Origin: Phoenix dactylifera
Lineage: Eukaryota > Streptophyta > Magnoliopsida > Arecales > Arecaceae
Direction: 5' to 3'
Assembly (NCBI RefSeq): GCF_009389715.1
Contig: NC_052404.1
Location: forward strand, 1,542,738-1,606,737
DNA length: 64,000 nt
Shown here: piece after piece, positions 47,668 through 60,400 of the stretch
Layout: every line of letters starts with the position of its first letter
How positions within the stretch are numbered: the stretch's first letter is position 1
Notes under the pieces: model-generated
What the model was told of the DNA's origin: nothing
Database searches by the model: none
Seen by the model: the letters and a program-made list of their open reading frames with translations, nothing else
Translations under genes and position numbers: made by a program

Positions 47668-48585
47668 CAGGGGCGGCTCAATACATTTGGGGGCCTAAGG
47701 CGAATCCAATAAATGAGGCCTTTTTTTAAATAATAATTTTTTTTAATAAATATAAAATATTTAAAAAAATGATATAAAAATGGATAGCTATTAATTATAC
47801 TATTTCAATAAAGATACATGAATCTAATAAAGATAGGCAAAAAATCTTTTTAATTTAATATTATTTTTGAATGAAAGTGCAGAAAAAAAATTATCCTAAA
47901 AGAAGGGCCATGCTAATTAAATAACTGAGATAATGCTTGGCAATATTGTTTATCATGTCAAGCAAGAGCCGAATAGGAAAAGGTCATCCCACGGCACTCA
48001 TGATCAAGATAAAGAAAAGATTTTGTCCAGAAAGGAGCCTCTCTATAAGAGAAAGTAGGGGCATTATGGGAAATTGACTCCATCTAATTAATAAAAGTCC
48101 CATCCCACCATCTCCCCTTCAAGTGAGTACCCAAGCAGCAACCGCAACATCACAGCACAGCAGCCAGTCAACACCCTCCCTCCTTCTCTCTCTACCACCC
48201 AAGAGGGGAGAATGAAACCGAGAGGAGAAAATTAAAAGAATCTCCACCTCCAAGAAGTCCATTTCCACTCCCCCTTTCTTCCTGATGGCCCAGCTGGATC
48301 AGGAGTAATGTGAGGGAAGGAAAACCAAGACCAAAACCAAACAAGAGAAGGGATGAAAGATAAGAGTGGCTTCAGGCGTGTATCAAGCCAACCAAATCCC
48401 TCCTCTCTCTCTCTCTCTCCATCCAAAACAAAACTACCGTCCCCAACTTCCTAAATTTCCCCTCTGCAGGCTAGGAAACTCTCCACCTCCCTTCCATCAA
48501 GGGGGAAGACTCGTAGCCAGCTCCTATTCCCGTTTTATATGGGGCCTTTGCTTCCTTTTGGTCACGGTCAGACCAAAAAAAACTT

Positions 48586-48640
<55 letters not shown>

Positions 48641-48715
48641 CACCTCCCGGGGGCCTTCCATTGGCCCGGGGCCTTAGGCGACCGCCTCGGTCGCCTAAGG
48701 CTCGGGCCGGCCCTG
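47668..48715 (-). mobile_element. Non-autonomous hAT relative carrying unrelated DNA
   Basis: The ends CAGGGGCGGCTCAATACATT (left) and CTCGGGCCGGCCCTG (right) match the two ends of the 30549-34700 hAT element in opposite orientation, including the GGCCTAAGGCGAAT stretch and the tagGCGACCG hairpin (48675-48697). The 8 bp CTGTCAGT flanks both sides (47660-47667 and 48716-48723). The inner part (about 47900-48650) does not resemble the autonomous copy. It contains CT-rich leader-like sequence and a (TC)n tract (48591-48638). No transposase is present. Confidence 0.88.
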
Positions 48716-48723
48716 CTGTCAGT

Positions 48724-49112
48724 AACTAGATTATGACGAACTAGTGTCAGGTGCCAAGTTGTTTACCGGTGCTAGCATTCAAGTTACCTTCACATGCACA
48801 TGCAAGATTCTCTTTATTTTCAAAGTGTTTATATCTGTACCACCATATCTTCGGCATAACTATGAACCAACCTCGCAAATATCGCACCTGTCTCAAGTTG
48901 TCCCAATTCTAATTGGCAACAGATTTTAAAAATCAATGACACATGAATATAGTCAAGAGTCTGATGAGTAAGCACACATAATGTAACCACAATCAAAGTG
49001 TAATTTCTATAAAGTGTAAAAGTATATTGTTGCATCACTAGGTGCCTGTAATATTTCAAGCTGAAGAAGACAAGTAAAAGATGAAGTGATGACATTCACC
49101 TCAATAACATTT
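48724..49112 (-). other. Probable 3' flank of the DnaJ gene
   Basis: AT-rich sequence directly after the DnaJ stop codon on the minus strand. It probably contains the 3' untranslated region; no defined element was seen. Confidence 0.4.
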
Positions 49113-50180
49113 TCAGGACACTCCAAGACTCCGTAGCTTATCACAATGAGGTGTCGGATAAGTTCTCACCCAGGTTCGCCTCTGCAGTTCCACGTGACAG
49201 AGTCGCCCAAGTACACTTTTATAGTCCCTCAAAACATTATGTTCAAGATCTTCTCTAGCAGGACTTCCTTCTGGGAACCTCTGATCAAAATCTTCCGACT
49301 TGACAAAATACTCCACTCCATGTTTCTTTGTAACCTTAGGGATCTGATAGGTATAATTCTTCTGTAGTGAGAATTGCGGGTCTGGAAAAGGAAAGAATGC
49401 AAGCAAGAAGAAAAGCAAGATGGGAGATAACTGAAGTAAAAATATGAAATTATTCCCTCCTCCCTGAACATCCCTTTGTTGCCTGCCCCTCGGTCCCATC
49501 TCTCTTGTCCTATAAACTCGTTGGGCACGGAATACATCACCCTGAGAGCCAAAGAAGGACCTGAAGATTTCGTCGGGATCAAAATTCTCATCAAAGAAGT
49601 CATTTCTGCTTGCCCTTCTCCTCCTCCTCCTCATATTACTATATTGCTGGTTGAAATCAGATCCTTCAACAATCCCCGTTTGATCATAGTGCCGCCTCGA
49701 CTCTTCGTCACTCAAGCACTTGAAAGCTTTGCAAACAGCCTTGAACGCCTCCTCTGCTCCTGGGGCCTTGTTCTTGTCAGGATGAACCTTGAGAGACAGC
49801 TTCCTATAGGCCTTCCTAATTTCCTCGACCGAGCAACTCTTCTCCACCCCAAGAATTGCATAATAATCCTTGTTCCTCTTGATCTCTCTGATCACTGTAA
49901 CATGCTCTTCAGTGTAATTTCGATCTCCATTTGAAGCCTCTGATGCATTAGAGGAATTCCGATCATTGTGGGCTTGATCCACAGCTATTTCCTCTTCACG
50001 GGCAGTGGAATTAGAGCTGTCCAGCTTCTCACAAGCAGCCAAGAGGTCATCGAGAACCAGATTATGGTCTAACCTCCGAGCAATTCTGATAAATTTAAAC
50101 GCCCGCTGCTTATCACCGGATGCCAGAGCCGATTCGGCTAGTTTGACACATCTCACAGCCTCATCCTTGTTACCATCCAT
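49113..50180 (-). CDS. Membrane-anchored DnaJ co-chaperone (DnaJ49/DNAJB12 type)
   Basis: An intact intronless frame of 355 codons, start MDGNKDEAVRCVKLAE. Residues 1-50 form the conserved helical N-terminus. The J domain spans about 104-168 with HPD at 133-135, which stimulates Hsp70 ATPase. An Arg-rich stretch follows at 184-192, a transmembrane segment at about 244-264 (FIFLLQLSPILLFFLLAFF), and a C-terminal DUF1977 domain (about 265-350). This layout matches DNAJB12/14 relatives of the ER membrane, which recruit cytosolic Hsp70 to membrane protein folding and quality control. Length matches the family. A GT-AG pair (donor next to 50713, acceptor next to 50191 on the minus strand) suggests a 5' leader intron just upstream of the ATG. 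Confidence 0.94.
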   Translation of the reverse strand: MDGNKDEAVRCVKLAESALASGDKQRAFKFIRIARRLDHNLVLDDLLAACEKLDSSNSTAREEEIAVDQAHNDRNSSNASEASNGDRNYTEEHVTVIREIKRNKDYYAILGVEKSCSVEEIRKAYRKLSLKVHPDKNKAPGAEEAFKAVCKAFKCLSDEESRRHYDQTGIVEGSDFNQQYSNMRRRRRRASRNDFFDENFDPDEIFRSFFGSQGDVFRAQRVYRTREMGPRGRQQRDVQGGGNNFIFLLQLSPILLFFLLAFFPFPDPQFSLQKNYTYQIPKVTKKHGVEYFVKSEDFDQRFPEGSPAREDLEHNVLRDYKSVLGRLCHVELQRRTWVRTYPTPHCDKLRSLGVS

Positions 50181-50760
50181 GATCAGCCTCCCTACTTAGT
50201 ATCGGAGAAATCCGAAAGAAACCCAAATCACAGAAATGAGTAAAACTCAACTCCCAGATTCTGAAATGAGATTAAAAGCCCATCGATCACATAAACTTAT
50301 AGCGGTCCAGGTTTAAAAAAACTTCCTTTGGATCAGGCATGAATGCAGAGAACTATTCTAGCCAGACAGCACTTCTCAGATCGGATCCAAACAACTACAG
50401 AAGCTCGGTAGAATCTAATGCGAATACAGTCCCATTTCAGAGATACTCAAGAACTGCGCTTTCGGATTATTATGATGGATCATGCACTCAAGAACTCTCC
50501 AATAAGGAAAAATACATCGGATCAAGATTCGCGGATATCGAAATGAGAGAAACGATGTTAAAGAGCTGGAAACTAGGGTTAGAAGGATTTGCGTAATAGG
50601 GTTTGCTACCAGCTGAGATCGAATCCCCCGACAAGGATCAGGAGAAGAGGGGAAATAAGGAGGGTTCGAGTAATCATCTAGCGGAAGCTAACAAGGACGG
50701 ACCGCGGCTTACCGGAGACGGAGGTAAATATGGAGACAGCAGCCGTCCGATGGCTTCTTC
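50181..50760 (-). promoter_or_regulatory. Putative 5' leader exons and intron of the DnaJ gene
   Basis: On the minus strand, GTCTCCG followed by GTAAGC at 50712-50707 is a good donor site. ACTAAGTAG before GGAGGCTGATCATG is a possible acceptor, leaving 11 leader bases (50181-50191) before the start codon. Splice signals alone support this. Confidence 0.4.
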
Positions 50761-52724
50761 CGATATCTAACGCCAAATTCTTCGCGTGCCGCTGATGCAC
50801 GCGTCGACGTCCAAGATATATCGGAAAGTTTCCTGCGATATTTAGGAGCATGCTTTTAGCTTGTCGACTAATGCTTGAACACCTGAAAAAAAAAACCAGT
50901 CTATTTTTCTAAGACAGCCCGCGGGCCGAGAAAAATTTGGCCACGGTGGTTGAGAAGATACGATGCATGAGAAAGACGAAGAAAATTGCTGACTGAGTTG
51001 CTTTCTTTATAAATTCAACACTCTAATAACCTTATTTGATTGGACAGCCAGACTATATCAAAGTTTTTATTTAATTTTTTATTTCTGACTTTGTTAACTA
51101 CATCCACAACCGTTGTTGTTAAAAAAATATTTTAAAATTATTTTTAAAACATAATGTAATAATATAAAAATTAAAATTTTATGTATATTTGTGAAAATTA
51201 TTATGGTCCCATTACAAAATTGGAATAGGTGTTCCTTGAAATCATGGACTGAATTACATTCGTGTAGAACAGAGGACAGATTAGGCTAAACCATGGATTT
51301 TTTTTCCCACTTTAAAGTAGCAGACTACAAAATTTTATTTAACAAAAATAATGTGAAACTGGATAGACGATTATTTTTTCACCATTTATCATGGAGCCCA
51401 AGTTTGAAAATCAGGTTTTATTTTTAACATGAGGTTTGGTTGAAAAAATTAGACTTTCCAATACAACCCATTGACTCATAATGCTAGCCCATAGATAATC
51501 TAATTAATGAATAATACAATGAAATCTAGTTTTGCAAGCAAGACTTCAACGTCTAATTTTGCAAAATAGACTTTCAGGCATTTGTGATTGGACAAGGTAC
51601 TTATTTATTCTATTAGCCTTTTTTATGAAAAAAAAGTAGTAATCACCTACTAGCTTACTACTTAGTTAACCAGTGTGATGTAAAAGTTAGTGATTAGTTG
51701 AGCGGTGGATGGGCCTGACTGACTCCGCAAACCTTCTTATTGCACCAATTACTGGGTGAACTTTATGGTGATTTAATTAGTGATCATATTAGTAGTTTTT
51801 TTTATTGATCTTTTTGTTAATTAAAACTTTATACTCTGCTACTTTACAAACAAAAAAAAAAAATCTCTCTGAAGTTTAATAAAAAAAGAATGACTAAAGT
51901 GCAGTAGAGGATGATTTTTTAAGAGAAGAAAAAGAAAACTTCCATACCTTGCCGAAATATAAGCAAATAAAAGAATCAGGCCCTGATCAAACAAATGAAT
52001 GAAGGATAGCATTATAGGGTCGCCCGGTAGTTGGCCAATTTCCTAATTGCTTTGTTTTGGAAATATGTTAGCTGCTTTAAAGGATATCAAGTTCTCAAAG
52101 AGGGCTTAGCTAAACATAACAGTGCACACACACGCACACACGCACATATATGTATATATATATATTTACTCTATAGTTTTAAGATTGTTTCAAACTGAAA
52201 GCAAAGGCGTAGAAAAAAACAACAACAACAACAAAACTAATAAAATTTGCTTGCATCCTAGATATGTGAAAATGTTTTAATTACAAATTAGAACCCAAAT
52301 TGAATCTAATAAGTACAATTTCTACTTAGATCAAATCGGCTTATTTACGTTTATTTGCTAGGTTCAAATCATTGACATCTCATACGTCAATAACTATAAT
52401 TTCTCCAAGCAGCTGCAGCGCATTACTAATATTTGAATTATTATAACAGACCTATGTTTGATTAAATATTAAAATTTAATCAATTATATAATATGATAAC
52501 CTTTCTCTCTGGACGAGTTTTCCAGCGTTGTATTTTTTTATTTTTTAACATGAAACTTAGATTTTTCTCTTTTTGGTAAAGAAAATAGGATCTTACGACC
52601 GTATTCCTACCGCTCTCATTGCCTTCAATTACTACTTTTATTTTCATCTCACTTCAACTCTTATTTACTCTATCAAGTGAAAAAACAACCGTTATCGCAA
52701 AGTTGTAAACTATTAAGTTACTGG
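50761..52724. other. Intergenic DNA, no gene recognised
   Basis: AT-rich, with short A and T runs and a CA/TA simple repeat near 52125-52165. No bounded element was resolved. Confidence 0.5.
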
Positions 52725-53680
52725 AGGCATCAGGATCGCTCCGAGCTGCTCGTGGTGTCCAAATAGGGAGGAGTCTGCTAGCCATTTTCTTCTTGAGTGC
52801 CCACGGGCAGCACACATATGGAGGAGGGCCTACTTCCTACCTTAGTCTATCCGCTCGGCCAATGACTTGTTATGCCAGCTGAGGGTTATCGTGCAGAACT
52901 CCAAGTCAGTATTGTGGGGCATCACCTGGGCCTACTTGGTATATCACATTTGGTTAGATAGGAACACTTGGATCTTTGAGGACAAGTAGGTGCCCTTGAG
53001 GAGCATAGTGGAGAGAGCCTCTTTCTAGGCCGTTGAGTTCACCAGGGCTGCCTTGGAGACTTCATCTGGGATGGCCAGGGATATCTGAGATCCTCACTTT
53101 GCTATTACAGCACCCAGGTTCATCCTTGTATCTTGAAGGCCCTCAGCCATATCGAGGTGAACTTCGATGGTAGCGTTTGTAACGATGGTGTCAGAGTACG
53201 AGTGTGATTTGTGATCAGGAGTCGCGATGCTAGACTGATTGTGGCTGGAGGCCGAAGCATTAGAGGATTGTTAGCCATACGAGCGAAGCTCAGGGCAGCT
53301 TGGGAAGGAATCACTTATGCCAGACAAGTTCTAGGGGCAGAGCGAAGCATCCTTGAGGGTGACTTCGCCCTGGTGATCGAGAGGCTACGAGGTGGGGGGC
53401 GACAGGGGATGAGCACTCTTTGTTGTGGGACCTACTTCGACTGGTAGAGGAGTGCAGAGCTTTTCAGGCGGTACATGTGTATCGGAAGGCAAATAGGGCA
53501 GCTGATCGGATGGCCTCCTTTGTTGCTCAACATTCAAGAGAGGTCATGTAGTCTTGTTAGGAGGAACATTTCTGCACCGCTTTCTTATTTTCTTTCACTT
53601 GACTTTACTGGCTGTACTCATGCCAGATCGGTAAGAGCAGCCCTTGTACCAAAAAAAATAAAAAAAAAGAAAAAGAAGAA
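52725..53680 (+). mobile_element. 5'-truncated LINE remnant (zf-RVT and RNase H end of ORF2)
   Basis: Around 52730-52840 a frame reads CSWCPNREESASHFLLECPR followed by AAHIWRRAYFLP, the Cys/His zinc-knuckle found after plant LINE reverse transcriptases. From about 53150 to 53400 pieces VNFDGSV, KLRAAWEGITYAR and ILEGDFALVIERL match an RNase H-like domain with its acidic residues. Stops and frame changes interrupt both. An A-rich tail (53652-53680) closes the element, as expected for a non-LTR retrotransposon. A target duplication was not found. Confidence 0.7.
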
Positions 53681-54449
53681 AACCCTCTATTTGTTTGGTT
53701 TTTCTTAACCCTTATATGGTCAGCATGTTACATTTAATATTTGTATACAATCAGGCTTGTCTCGTGCACGGTTTGCTAGCGTATAGGACTTAAACATAAA
53801 ATGACGGAGGATTAGAATAATAGTTCAGTGAACAGGGCTTAAATGTAAAATGGCAATCGAAGTAAAAGTTCTAATCAGACGGGACATCACGGCCGTCCAT
53901 ATATCCTCTCACGTGCCCCACACGCGCTCAAAACTGGCTGCCGTGCCGTCGTCCAAATATTAGAATCCGAATCTCGAAGCCGCATCTCTACTTATTTCGT
54001 CACCGCGCCCTCATCCGATTCCTCCATCAAAAGCCCCGGTCCCTGGAGAGCCCAGACCAAGGCAGCCGCCCTTCGTCTCTTCTCCGACGCCAGGTGAGGG
54101 CTTATCTCAGAGCCCCCCGCGATCCAAATCCTATCGCCCTATGAAGCCCTAATTTTTTGATTTTCTACCATTTCTTTCTGGGTTTTCGCTTTGTTGGGTT
54201 CTTTTCTCTACCCGTTTCATCCGTGGGATGCTTTGTGTTTTGATTCTAGGGTTTTATTCGATTTCTTTAAGCTAAATTTTTTCGCGATTGCATTTTTTTT
54301 ATGGTACGCTAGGTTTGATCTGCGTTTTTTTCTTGAAAATCGAGATGAAAAAAAAGAGATCTGTCTTCCCTAGCGGCGATTTATTGATTCGAGGTTTTTA
54401 CTTGTAGGATTTATTCTCTTTCATTCGTATTGTTTTCTTGGGACTGCAG

Positions 54450-54454
54450 GAAAT
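54450..54454 (+). promoter_or_regulatory. 5' leader intron end before the SR gene start codon
   Basis: The leader appears spliced: CCAG at 54090-54093 is followed by GTGAGG, and GGACTGCAG ends at 54449, only five bases before the ATG at 54455. A 356 bp intron in the 5' leader is common in plant housekeeping genes. The upstream exon start is not defined. Confidence 0.6.
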
Positions 54455-57400
54455 ATGAGCAGGCGTTCGAGCCGAACCCTTTATGTCGGCAATCTCCCCG
54501 GAGACATCCGCGAGAGGGAGGTCGAAGATTTATTTTACAAGGTTTGTGAGTTTTGAGAGCAAGAAGTAGTTATTCTTTGGATCTTTTATAGTAAAAATAT
54601 AAAAAATTCTGATCTTCCCATTAAATGTTGGCATGGGGTCTGCACAAGATGCAGAATGCCATCCTATAGAAAAAAATTGTTGACAGCGGATTATGTATAG
54701 TTTATGCTATTGGAAAAAATTAATCCCACTTTATATGCCTCCTTCATTTTTTAGGATAAGATTGTTTTAACAGAAATCCTTTATTCCGTCTTATGGAGAT
54801 TTGTTTCAACTCTTATTGTGTGGATGCCGCACTTAAATATTTTGAAACTTAATTGCAGAAAGAGGTGAAAGTTGTTCATTCAGCTTGCTTCTCAGGGTAA
54901 TTTGATGTGATACTTGTTTTGCAAAACAGTGTGGAAGGCTGTGTAACTTGTATCCACATTGTGGTTCTCTGATTATAAATTGCAAAGTTAATAACTTGTA
55001 GTATTTATTTTTTGGGGGTGGGGGTGGAGGGGCCATGATCGGTATTTGAAATGATAATTAATGCCTATTTGGAAGAAAAAGCTACAAGAATTTTTAAAGT
55101 GAATTAGCAGCATGAACTGTAAGTTATGTTATTGACATGTGATGATGTAGGTGATATACATACTAACCTAAGATTGTGTAAGATCTATTTTTGACAGATC
55201 CTATCTAATTCCTGATGTAGTTTATAATGGGGCTATTGCTATTGAAATTTGGGGTGTGAGGTGTCTCTCGATTGTGTGTGTTTGTGTATATACACTCCAT
55301 GTTTAAATAAATACTTTTCTTGTTTTAGTCACAACAAAATCTCAACTCAAGGGTTCAGGTCAAATTTAAGAGATACAAGTAATAAGTGATACTTAGAAAC
55401 TTTAATTTCGCAGATGAAAAAGACATGATGGACAGCGCATGTGTTGCTATATGTTTGTTTATAGTAGTAAACAAAAAGCAAGAATGCATTGAATTTGGAG
55501 ATGTCATGGACATCATAGTATTATTAAGTGCCACTCCTGATTAGAGGCACATTATTGTGGTTGTTACTTAATAGTTTGAATTTCTAAGACTTCAATTTCT
55601 TAATGAAAAGGACATGATGAAAAGTTCATGTGTTGTCATATGTTTATATTAGCAAACAAGAAGCAAGAATGCATTGAATTTGGGGATATCATGGATATCA
55701 TAGTATTATTAAGTGCTACTCCCGAGTAGTTGTTATGTTATCTTTTGAATTTCTAAAATCAGTAAGTATGAAGATGCTGAATGCAGAATGTATTCAGGTA
55801 GTCAACTTCAGAAAGTTGAAATTTTGAACAGGTTCAATTGCTCAACATGGAGGAGCAAACTCTATTCATGGCTGGTATCTTATGATTTTGATATGACCAT
55901 GAAGCACCTTTGCCCTATAGGTTCTAAACCATGTGAAATTTCTTCCTTCGACAAATTGCATGGGGCCTATGAGATGGCATAGCTGGTGATTGGGACTATC
56001 AGTGGGCCACTCCCTCTAAGTCTTTGAAACATCATTACTACCAAGGAGTTTTTATAATGCTTCCATGAGAGGTTATCGACATGTCTGAATTTTGGAACTT
56101 TTTCCCCTTTCATCAAAGTTCTGTATTACTAAGTTGTTAAGGGGCGTAATGAGGCATTATAGCATTAAAGTTTTTTTTTGGTGGAAAATGAAGTTAAGAA
56201 TATGAGGTTAATGTGATGTCTGGATTGCGCCCTGCATGATGTATATTATGCCAGCGCTTTTATGAACTTTTTGGTCAAATATAGCATACATTATCTCAAT
56301 AAACTTTGGAGGTTGGAATTGTTATTGAATAAATGAGTTTTAGAAGGTTGGAGGAAGAATTACTCAAGTTCAGCTGGCTTATTTGTTGGAGGTGAAGTTG
56401 AAAATGAATCACTATTCTTAGAATCTTTCTAATAGATAACTTAGGCCATAATTGATGTAACAAAAGGAAAAACTCCTTTATGAATTAAGAGAAGGTGTTG
56501 TTTGTGCAGTAAGATTAGATCATCTCAGGGTAGATTTTAACTGACTAAACCTTTTGAATGATGAAAAGATTTGTTTGAAACTTCTTTATGTTATGAATTA
56601 GATGTTTCTATTCTTCCAATCTAACACGTGACAGTGGGTCTTGGGTCTATAATTCTAGAATGATGAAAAACATTAAAGTAGCCAAGATACTCAATTGAAC
56701 ATGAGTACTTGGTGTTCTATGACACGTGGATATTTTTTTTTTCAAAATGTTGGGGATTCGATGTTTTGCTATCATGTCGAAAGGTTACCATCCTTTATAT
56801 TATTTTAGTTACTATGCTGGATAAAGATAGTTACAACTTACAAGTATAATGTCTTCTTGATGATTGCACATGCAAAATGGATAAGTAATTGCTAATCTAT
56901 TGTGGAAACAAACGATTTGTATAGAATCCAATCATGGTTGGATTGTTGAAACTGATGATTTATATGAAACAAAGTAGTGATGGGGATTAAAAATTTGAAT
57001 TTTGATGACCTGAGAACAAGGACAGTGGAATCATCTTGAATTGCCTGGTTCGAGGTGTAGTGAACTAAAATGGCGTAGAATCAAGGCCGTTCTTGGTTTT
57101 GATTTGAGACAAGCTAGGAATCAATTTGAATCGAGCATAACTGCCTAGTTCTACTTGGTTTGGATCAGTTCTTGTTGGTTCCGGGCTTATCATGGGTTAA
57201 AATAGAAGAGAAAGGCCGTTCGGTGCCTTTCTCCTCTCGTTTCTCATCGACTCATACTTATTGGTATGGTACAGTGCTGAGCCGTACCAACTCGGTTCTT
57301 GACTGGTATAACACTTGGTACCGGTAATAAACCTTGCTTGAGAATATGTGTTAACTTGAGAAAAGGTAACAACGTGGTTACCGGTCCCAACAATTTCAGG

Positions 57401-60400
57401 ATACGATAATTTGTTGGATGTGATTCACTTAGTTATTTACACACATAAAGTTATTGTGCCTATGTTCAAAAATGTTTTGGTAGCGATATGTTCCTAGTTA
57501 GGGTTTGATGTCTATGCAAAATGTTCAAATGACTTTGGATCGTTTAAAGGATGCAGTTTTTGAGATTGAAATTTGAAAATTAATCAGGAAGAAACATTTA
57601 AATGTTGCAAAAAGATTTACTCAACTATGTTCAAGAAGTTATCAATTATTCCATAGAATCTAGAACACATTCGAAAATGGATTGTTGTAGAAGATTCTTA
57701 CCAAGTTATTGTTGAATGCTTAACATGGTATATTTTACATTGTGAATTTTATGAATTTATTTAGAACTAATCTTCTTAAGAAGGCAATATGCATTCTCGA
57801 CTAAGTACTTTCTCATGTAATTTATATAACTGCCTTAAAATCACCGACTAGAATAAAGTCGTGTACTCCATTTGCAAGTTTAGAGTTGTGACACAAAGGT
57901 GGGGTTGCTGAATCTAGAATGTGGAAGACTGAAATCGATAGCTTGGGCTATGTATTTTGACAGTTTTAAACTGTTTGAATAATTTGATATGTTCATTGTG
58001 ATATTAGAGATGTTAAACTTATTGGACAAATAGTTTTAATTGTTGATGGCAAAAGAAGTGGCAATTTTGAGGCATAATTTTCAAAGGAAAATCTGGTATG
58101 CTATAATAAAACTAAAATCAAGGGAATTATTTGGTTAAAACAAATAGGTTACTGCAATTATCTTGATGAGATTAGAGCTATGAAAATTGACAACCTCAAA
58201 GATGGAAGCCTGACCATAGATAGGCACCATGCGTTGTTTGTCTTCTCTATTTGAACTCAGTTGTGGGAGAGGTTGTTGCTTACATTTGAGTTGGAGATGT
58301 TTGATAACATTTCTGATAAAAGAGCTTACTGTTAATGTTCCATTGAACATATACAGTTATATATTATCATGAACTTGTAATTGGGGTTTCTAATCAAATT
58401 CTTTAGGTTTTAATAGAGGCTTTAGTGAAGGGCGGCAGTTTTTGAAGAAGCATTAGCATTAACAACTACACCATCTATTAGTGTTTTAATGAATGGCTTG
58501 GGTTTGTGGGCAGTCAAGGGACTACCTAGTGCATATGAGGGTTGCATATGCGATTAGTTTTTTTTTTAGCTATATAAAAATAATCAAAATACGTTTAAGT
58601 ACAATAGGAATAACAATGATAGTAATAAATTTTTGATAAATAATACTAATAGTAGTAACAATAATGACTAATGTGTCAGTGCTTATTACTTAGTACTTAA
58701 TATTTAATACTAATAGCAGTAGTTATAAGATAATTGAAACCCACATCAAACCTAACTATTAGTTTGAACATGTTCCTTCTATATAGATCCATAAAAGCGT
58801 GGATCATATGTCTGGTTCCATAATGTTAAGTGGGCCACATATGCAGCCATCAAGTTGTAAATGTGCTATATATTGCTTCATAATGCTAACTGGACTAATT
58901 TTTTTGCCCACAAGCAGTATGACCGCATATAATTGCCGCATATAGGCAATGAGGTGCGGTCAAGGGGCCGCATCCATGTATGCAGCCTCATGCATGCATT
59001 TTAAAACACCACCACCAGTAATTATGAACAATTTTAAGGTACTGTATATATTAGTAGTTTCTTTTGTAGTTGGCAATAGCTGTTAAAGAATAATTTTGAA
59101 AGCCAAGAAGGTTTTTATTGAATTCCAGGAACAATTGGGGTGGTTCAAAAGTGCACTTCTGCTTTATATTTCTGAATGACATTCAGTTATCGGATTAAAT
59201 GTGTTTGTGCAGTATGGGCCCATTGTTGATGTTGATACTGTATATATTATTAGTTTCTTTTGCAGTTGGCAATAGCTGTTAAAGAATAATTTTGAAAGCC
59301 AAGAAGGTTTTTATTGAATTCCAGGAAGAATTGGGGTGGTTCAAAAGTGCACTTCTGCTTTATATTTCTGAATGACATTCAGTTATCTGATTAAATGTGT
59401 TTGTGCAGTATGGGCCCATTGTTGATGTTGATCTGAAGATTCCTCCAAGGCCTCCAGGTTATGCTTTTGTCGAGGTAATGTTTCCACATGTTATGTGAAA
59501 TTCGACCCTCTAGAAACAATCCATGATACTATTTCTAATTATTGTTCCCTTATTTTTGTTGCCAAATAAAATAAAACAAAATAATGTTAGTGCATCTTGT
59601 GGTTGTGAGCTTTCACAGTGATGCTATTTCTTGCAGTTTGAAGATCCCCGTGATGCTGAAGATGCAATTCGTGGTCGTGATGGATATAATTTTGACGGTC
59701 ACAGATTAAGAGTAGGCATTTCTTTCAACAAGGCTGTTGGTATTTGTACTGGTCTCTTGCTATTTAAAATTAAGTTCTCTGTACATACAGGTGGAACTTG
59801 CACATGGTGGACGAGGTCAGTCTTCATCGTTTGACCGCCATAGCAGTCATAGCAGTGGTGGACGCCGTGGTGGTGTCTCCAGGCGTTCAGAGTATCGTGG
59901 TGCGTTCTTGGCTGATGTTGTACCGTTGTAATTCTAAATGTGAATTTCTGGATCTATAAATTTTGATTTTTAGATTTGTCATATGTTATTTCATGCAGTT
60001 CTTGTCACCGGTTTACCTTCATCTGCATCTTGGCAAGATCTAAAGGTTTGAATCATGATAGCGTTTTTCAATTTAAAATTTTCACTTCTTTCTGTATACT
60101 GCGATTTTGAAATTCTCCAAGTCCAGGACCACATGCGCCGAGCTGGTGATGTTTGTTTCTCTGAAGTGTTCCGTGATGGTGGAGGTAAGCTGCTCTAGAT
60201 CTCTATTTGAAAAAAAATAGAGGATTGCATTTTCACTTAAAATGCTGCGATGAGGTAGCTCTGAAAAACTGTCCATTCTTTGGAGGACTGTGTCTGAAGA
60301 CTCTGAACTATGCATGCATGAGCTAGTTTGCATGTTGGTTTCTGTATGTGTTGGTTCCTGTATGTAAAAAAAATTCTGCTTAATGATATTGGTGATAAGA

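Noticed and set aside
53211-53447. A 78-codon frame as an independent gene
   Set aside because: It is the RNase H-like part of a broken LINE ORF2, with a zinc-knuckle upstream and an A-rich tail downstream.
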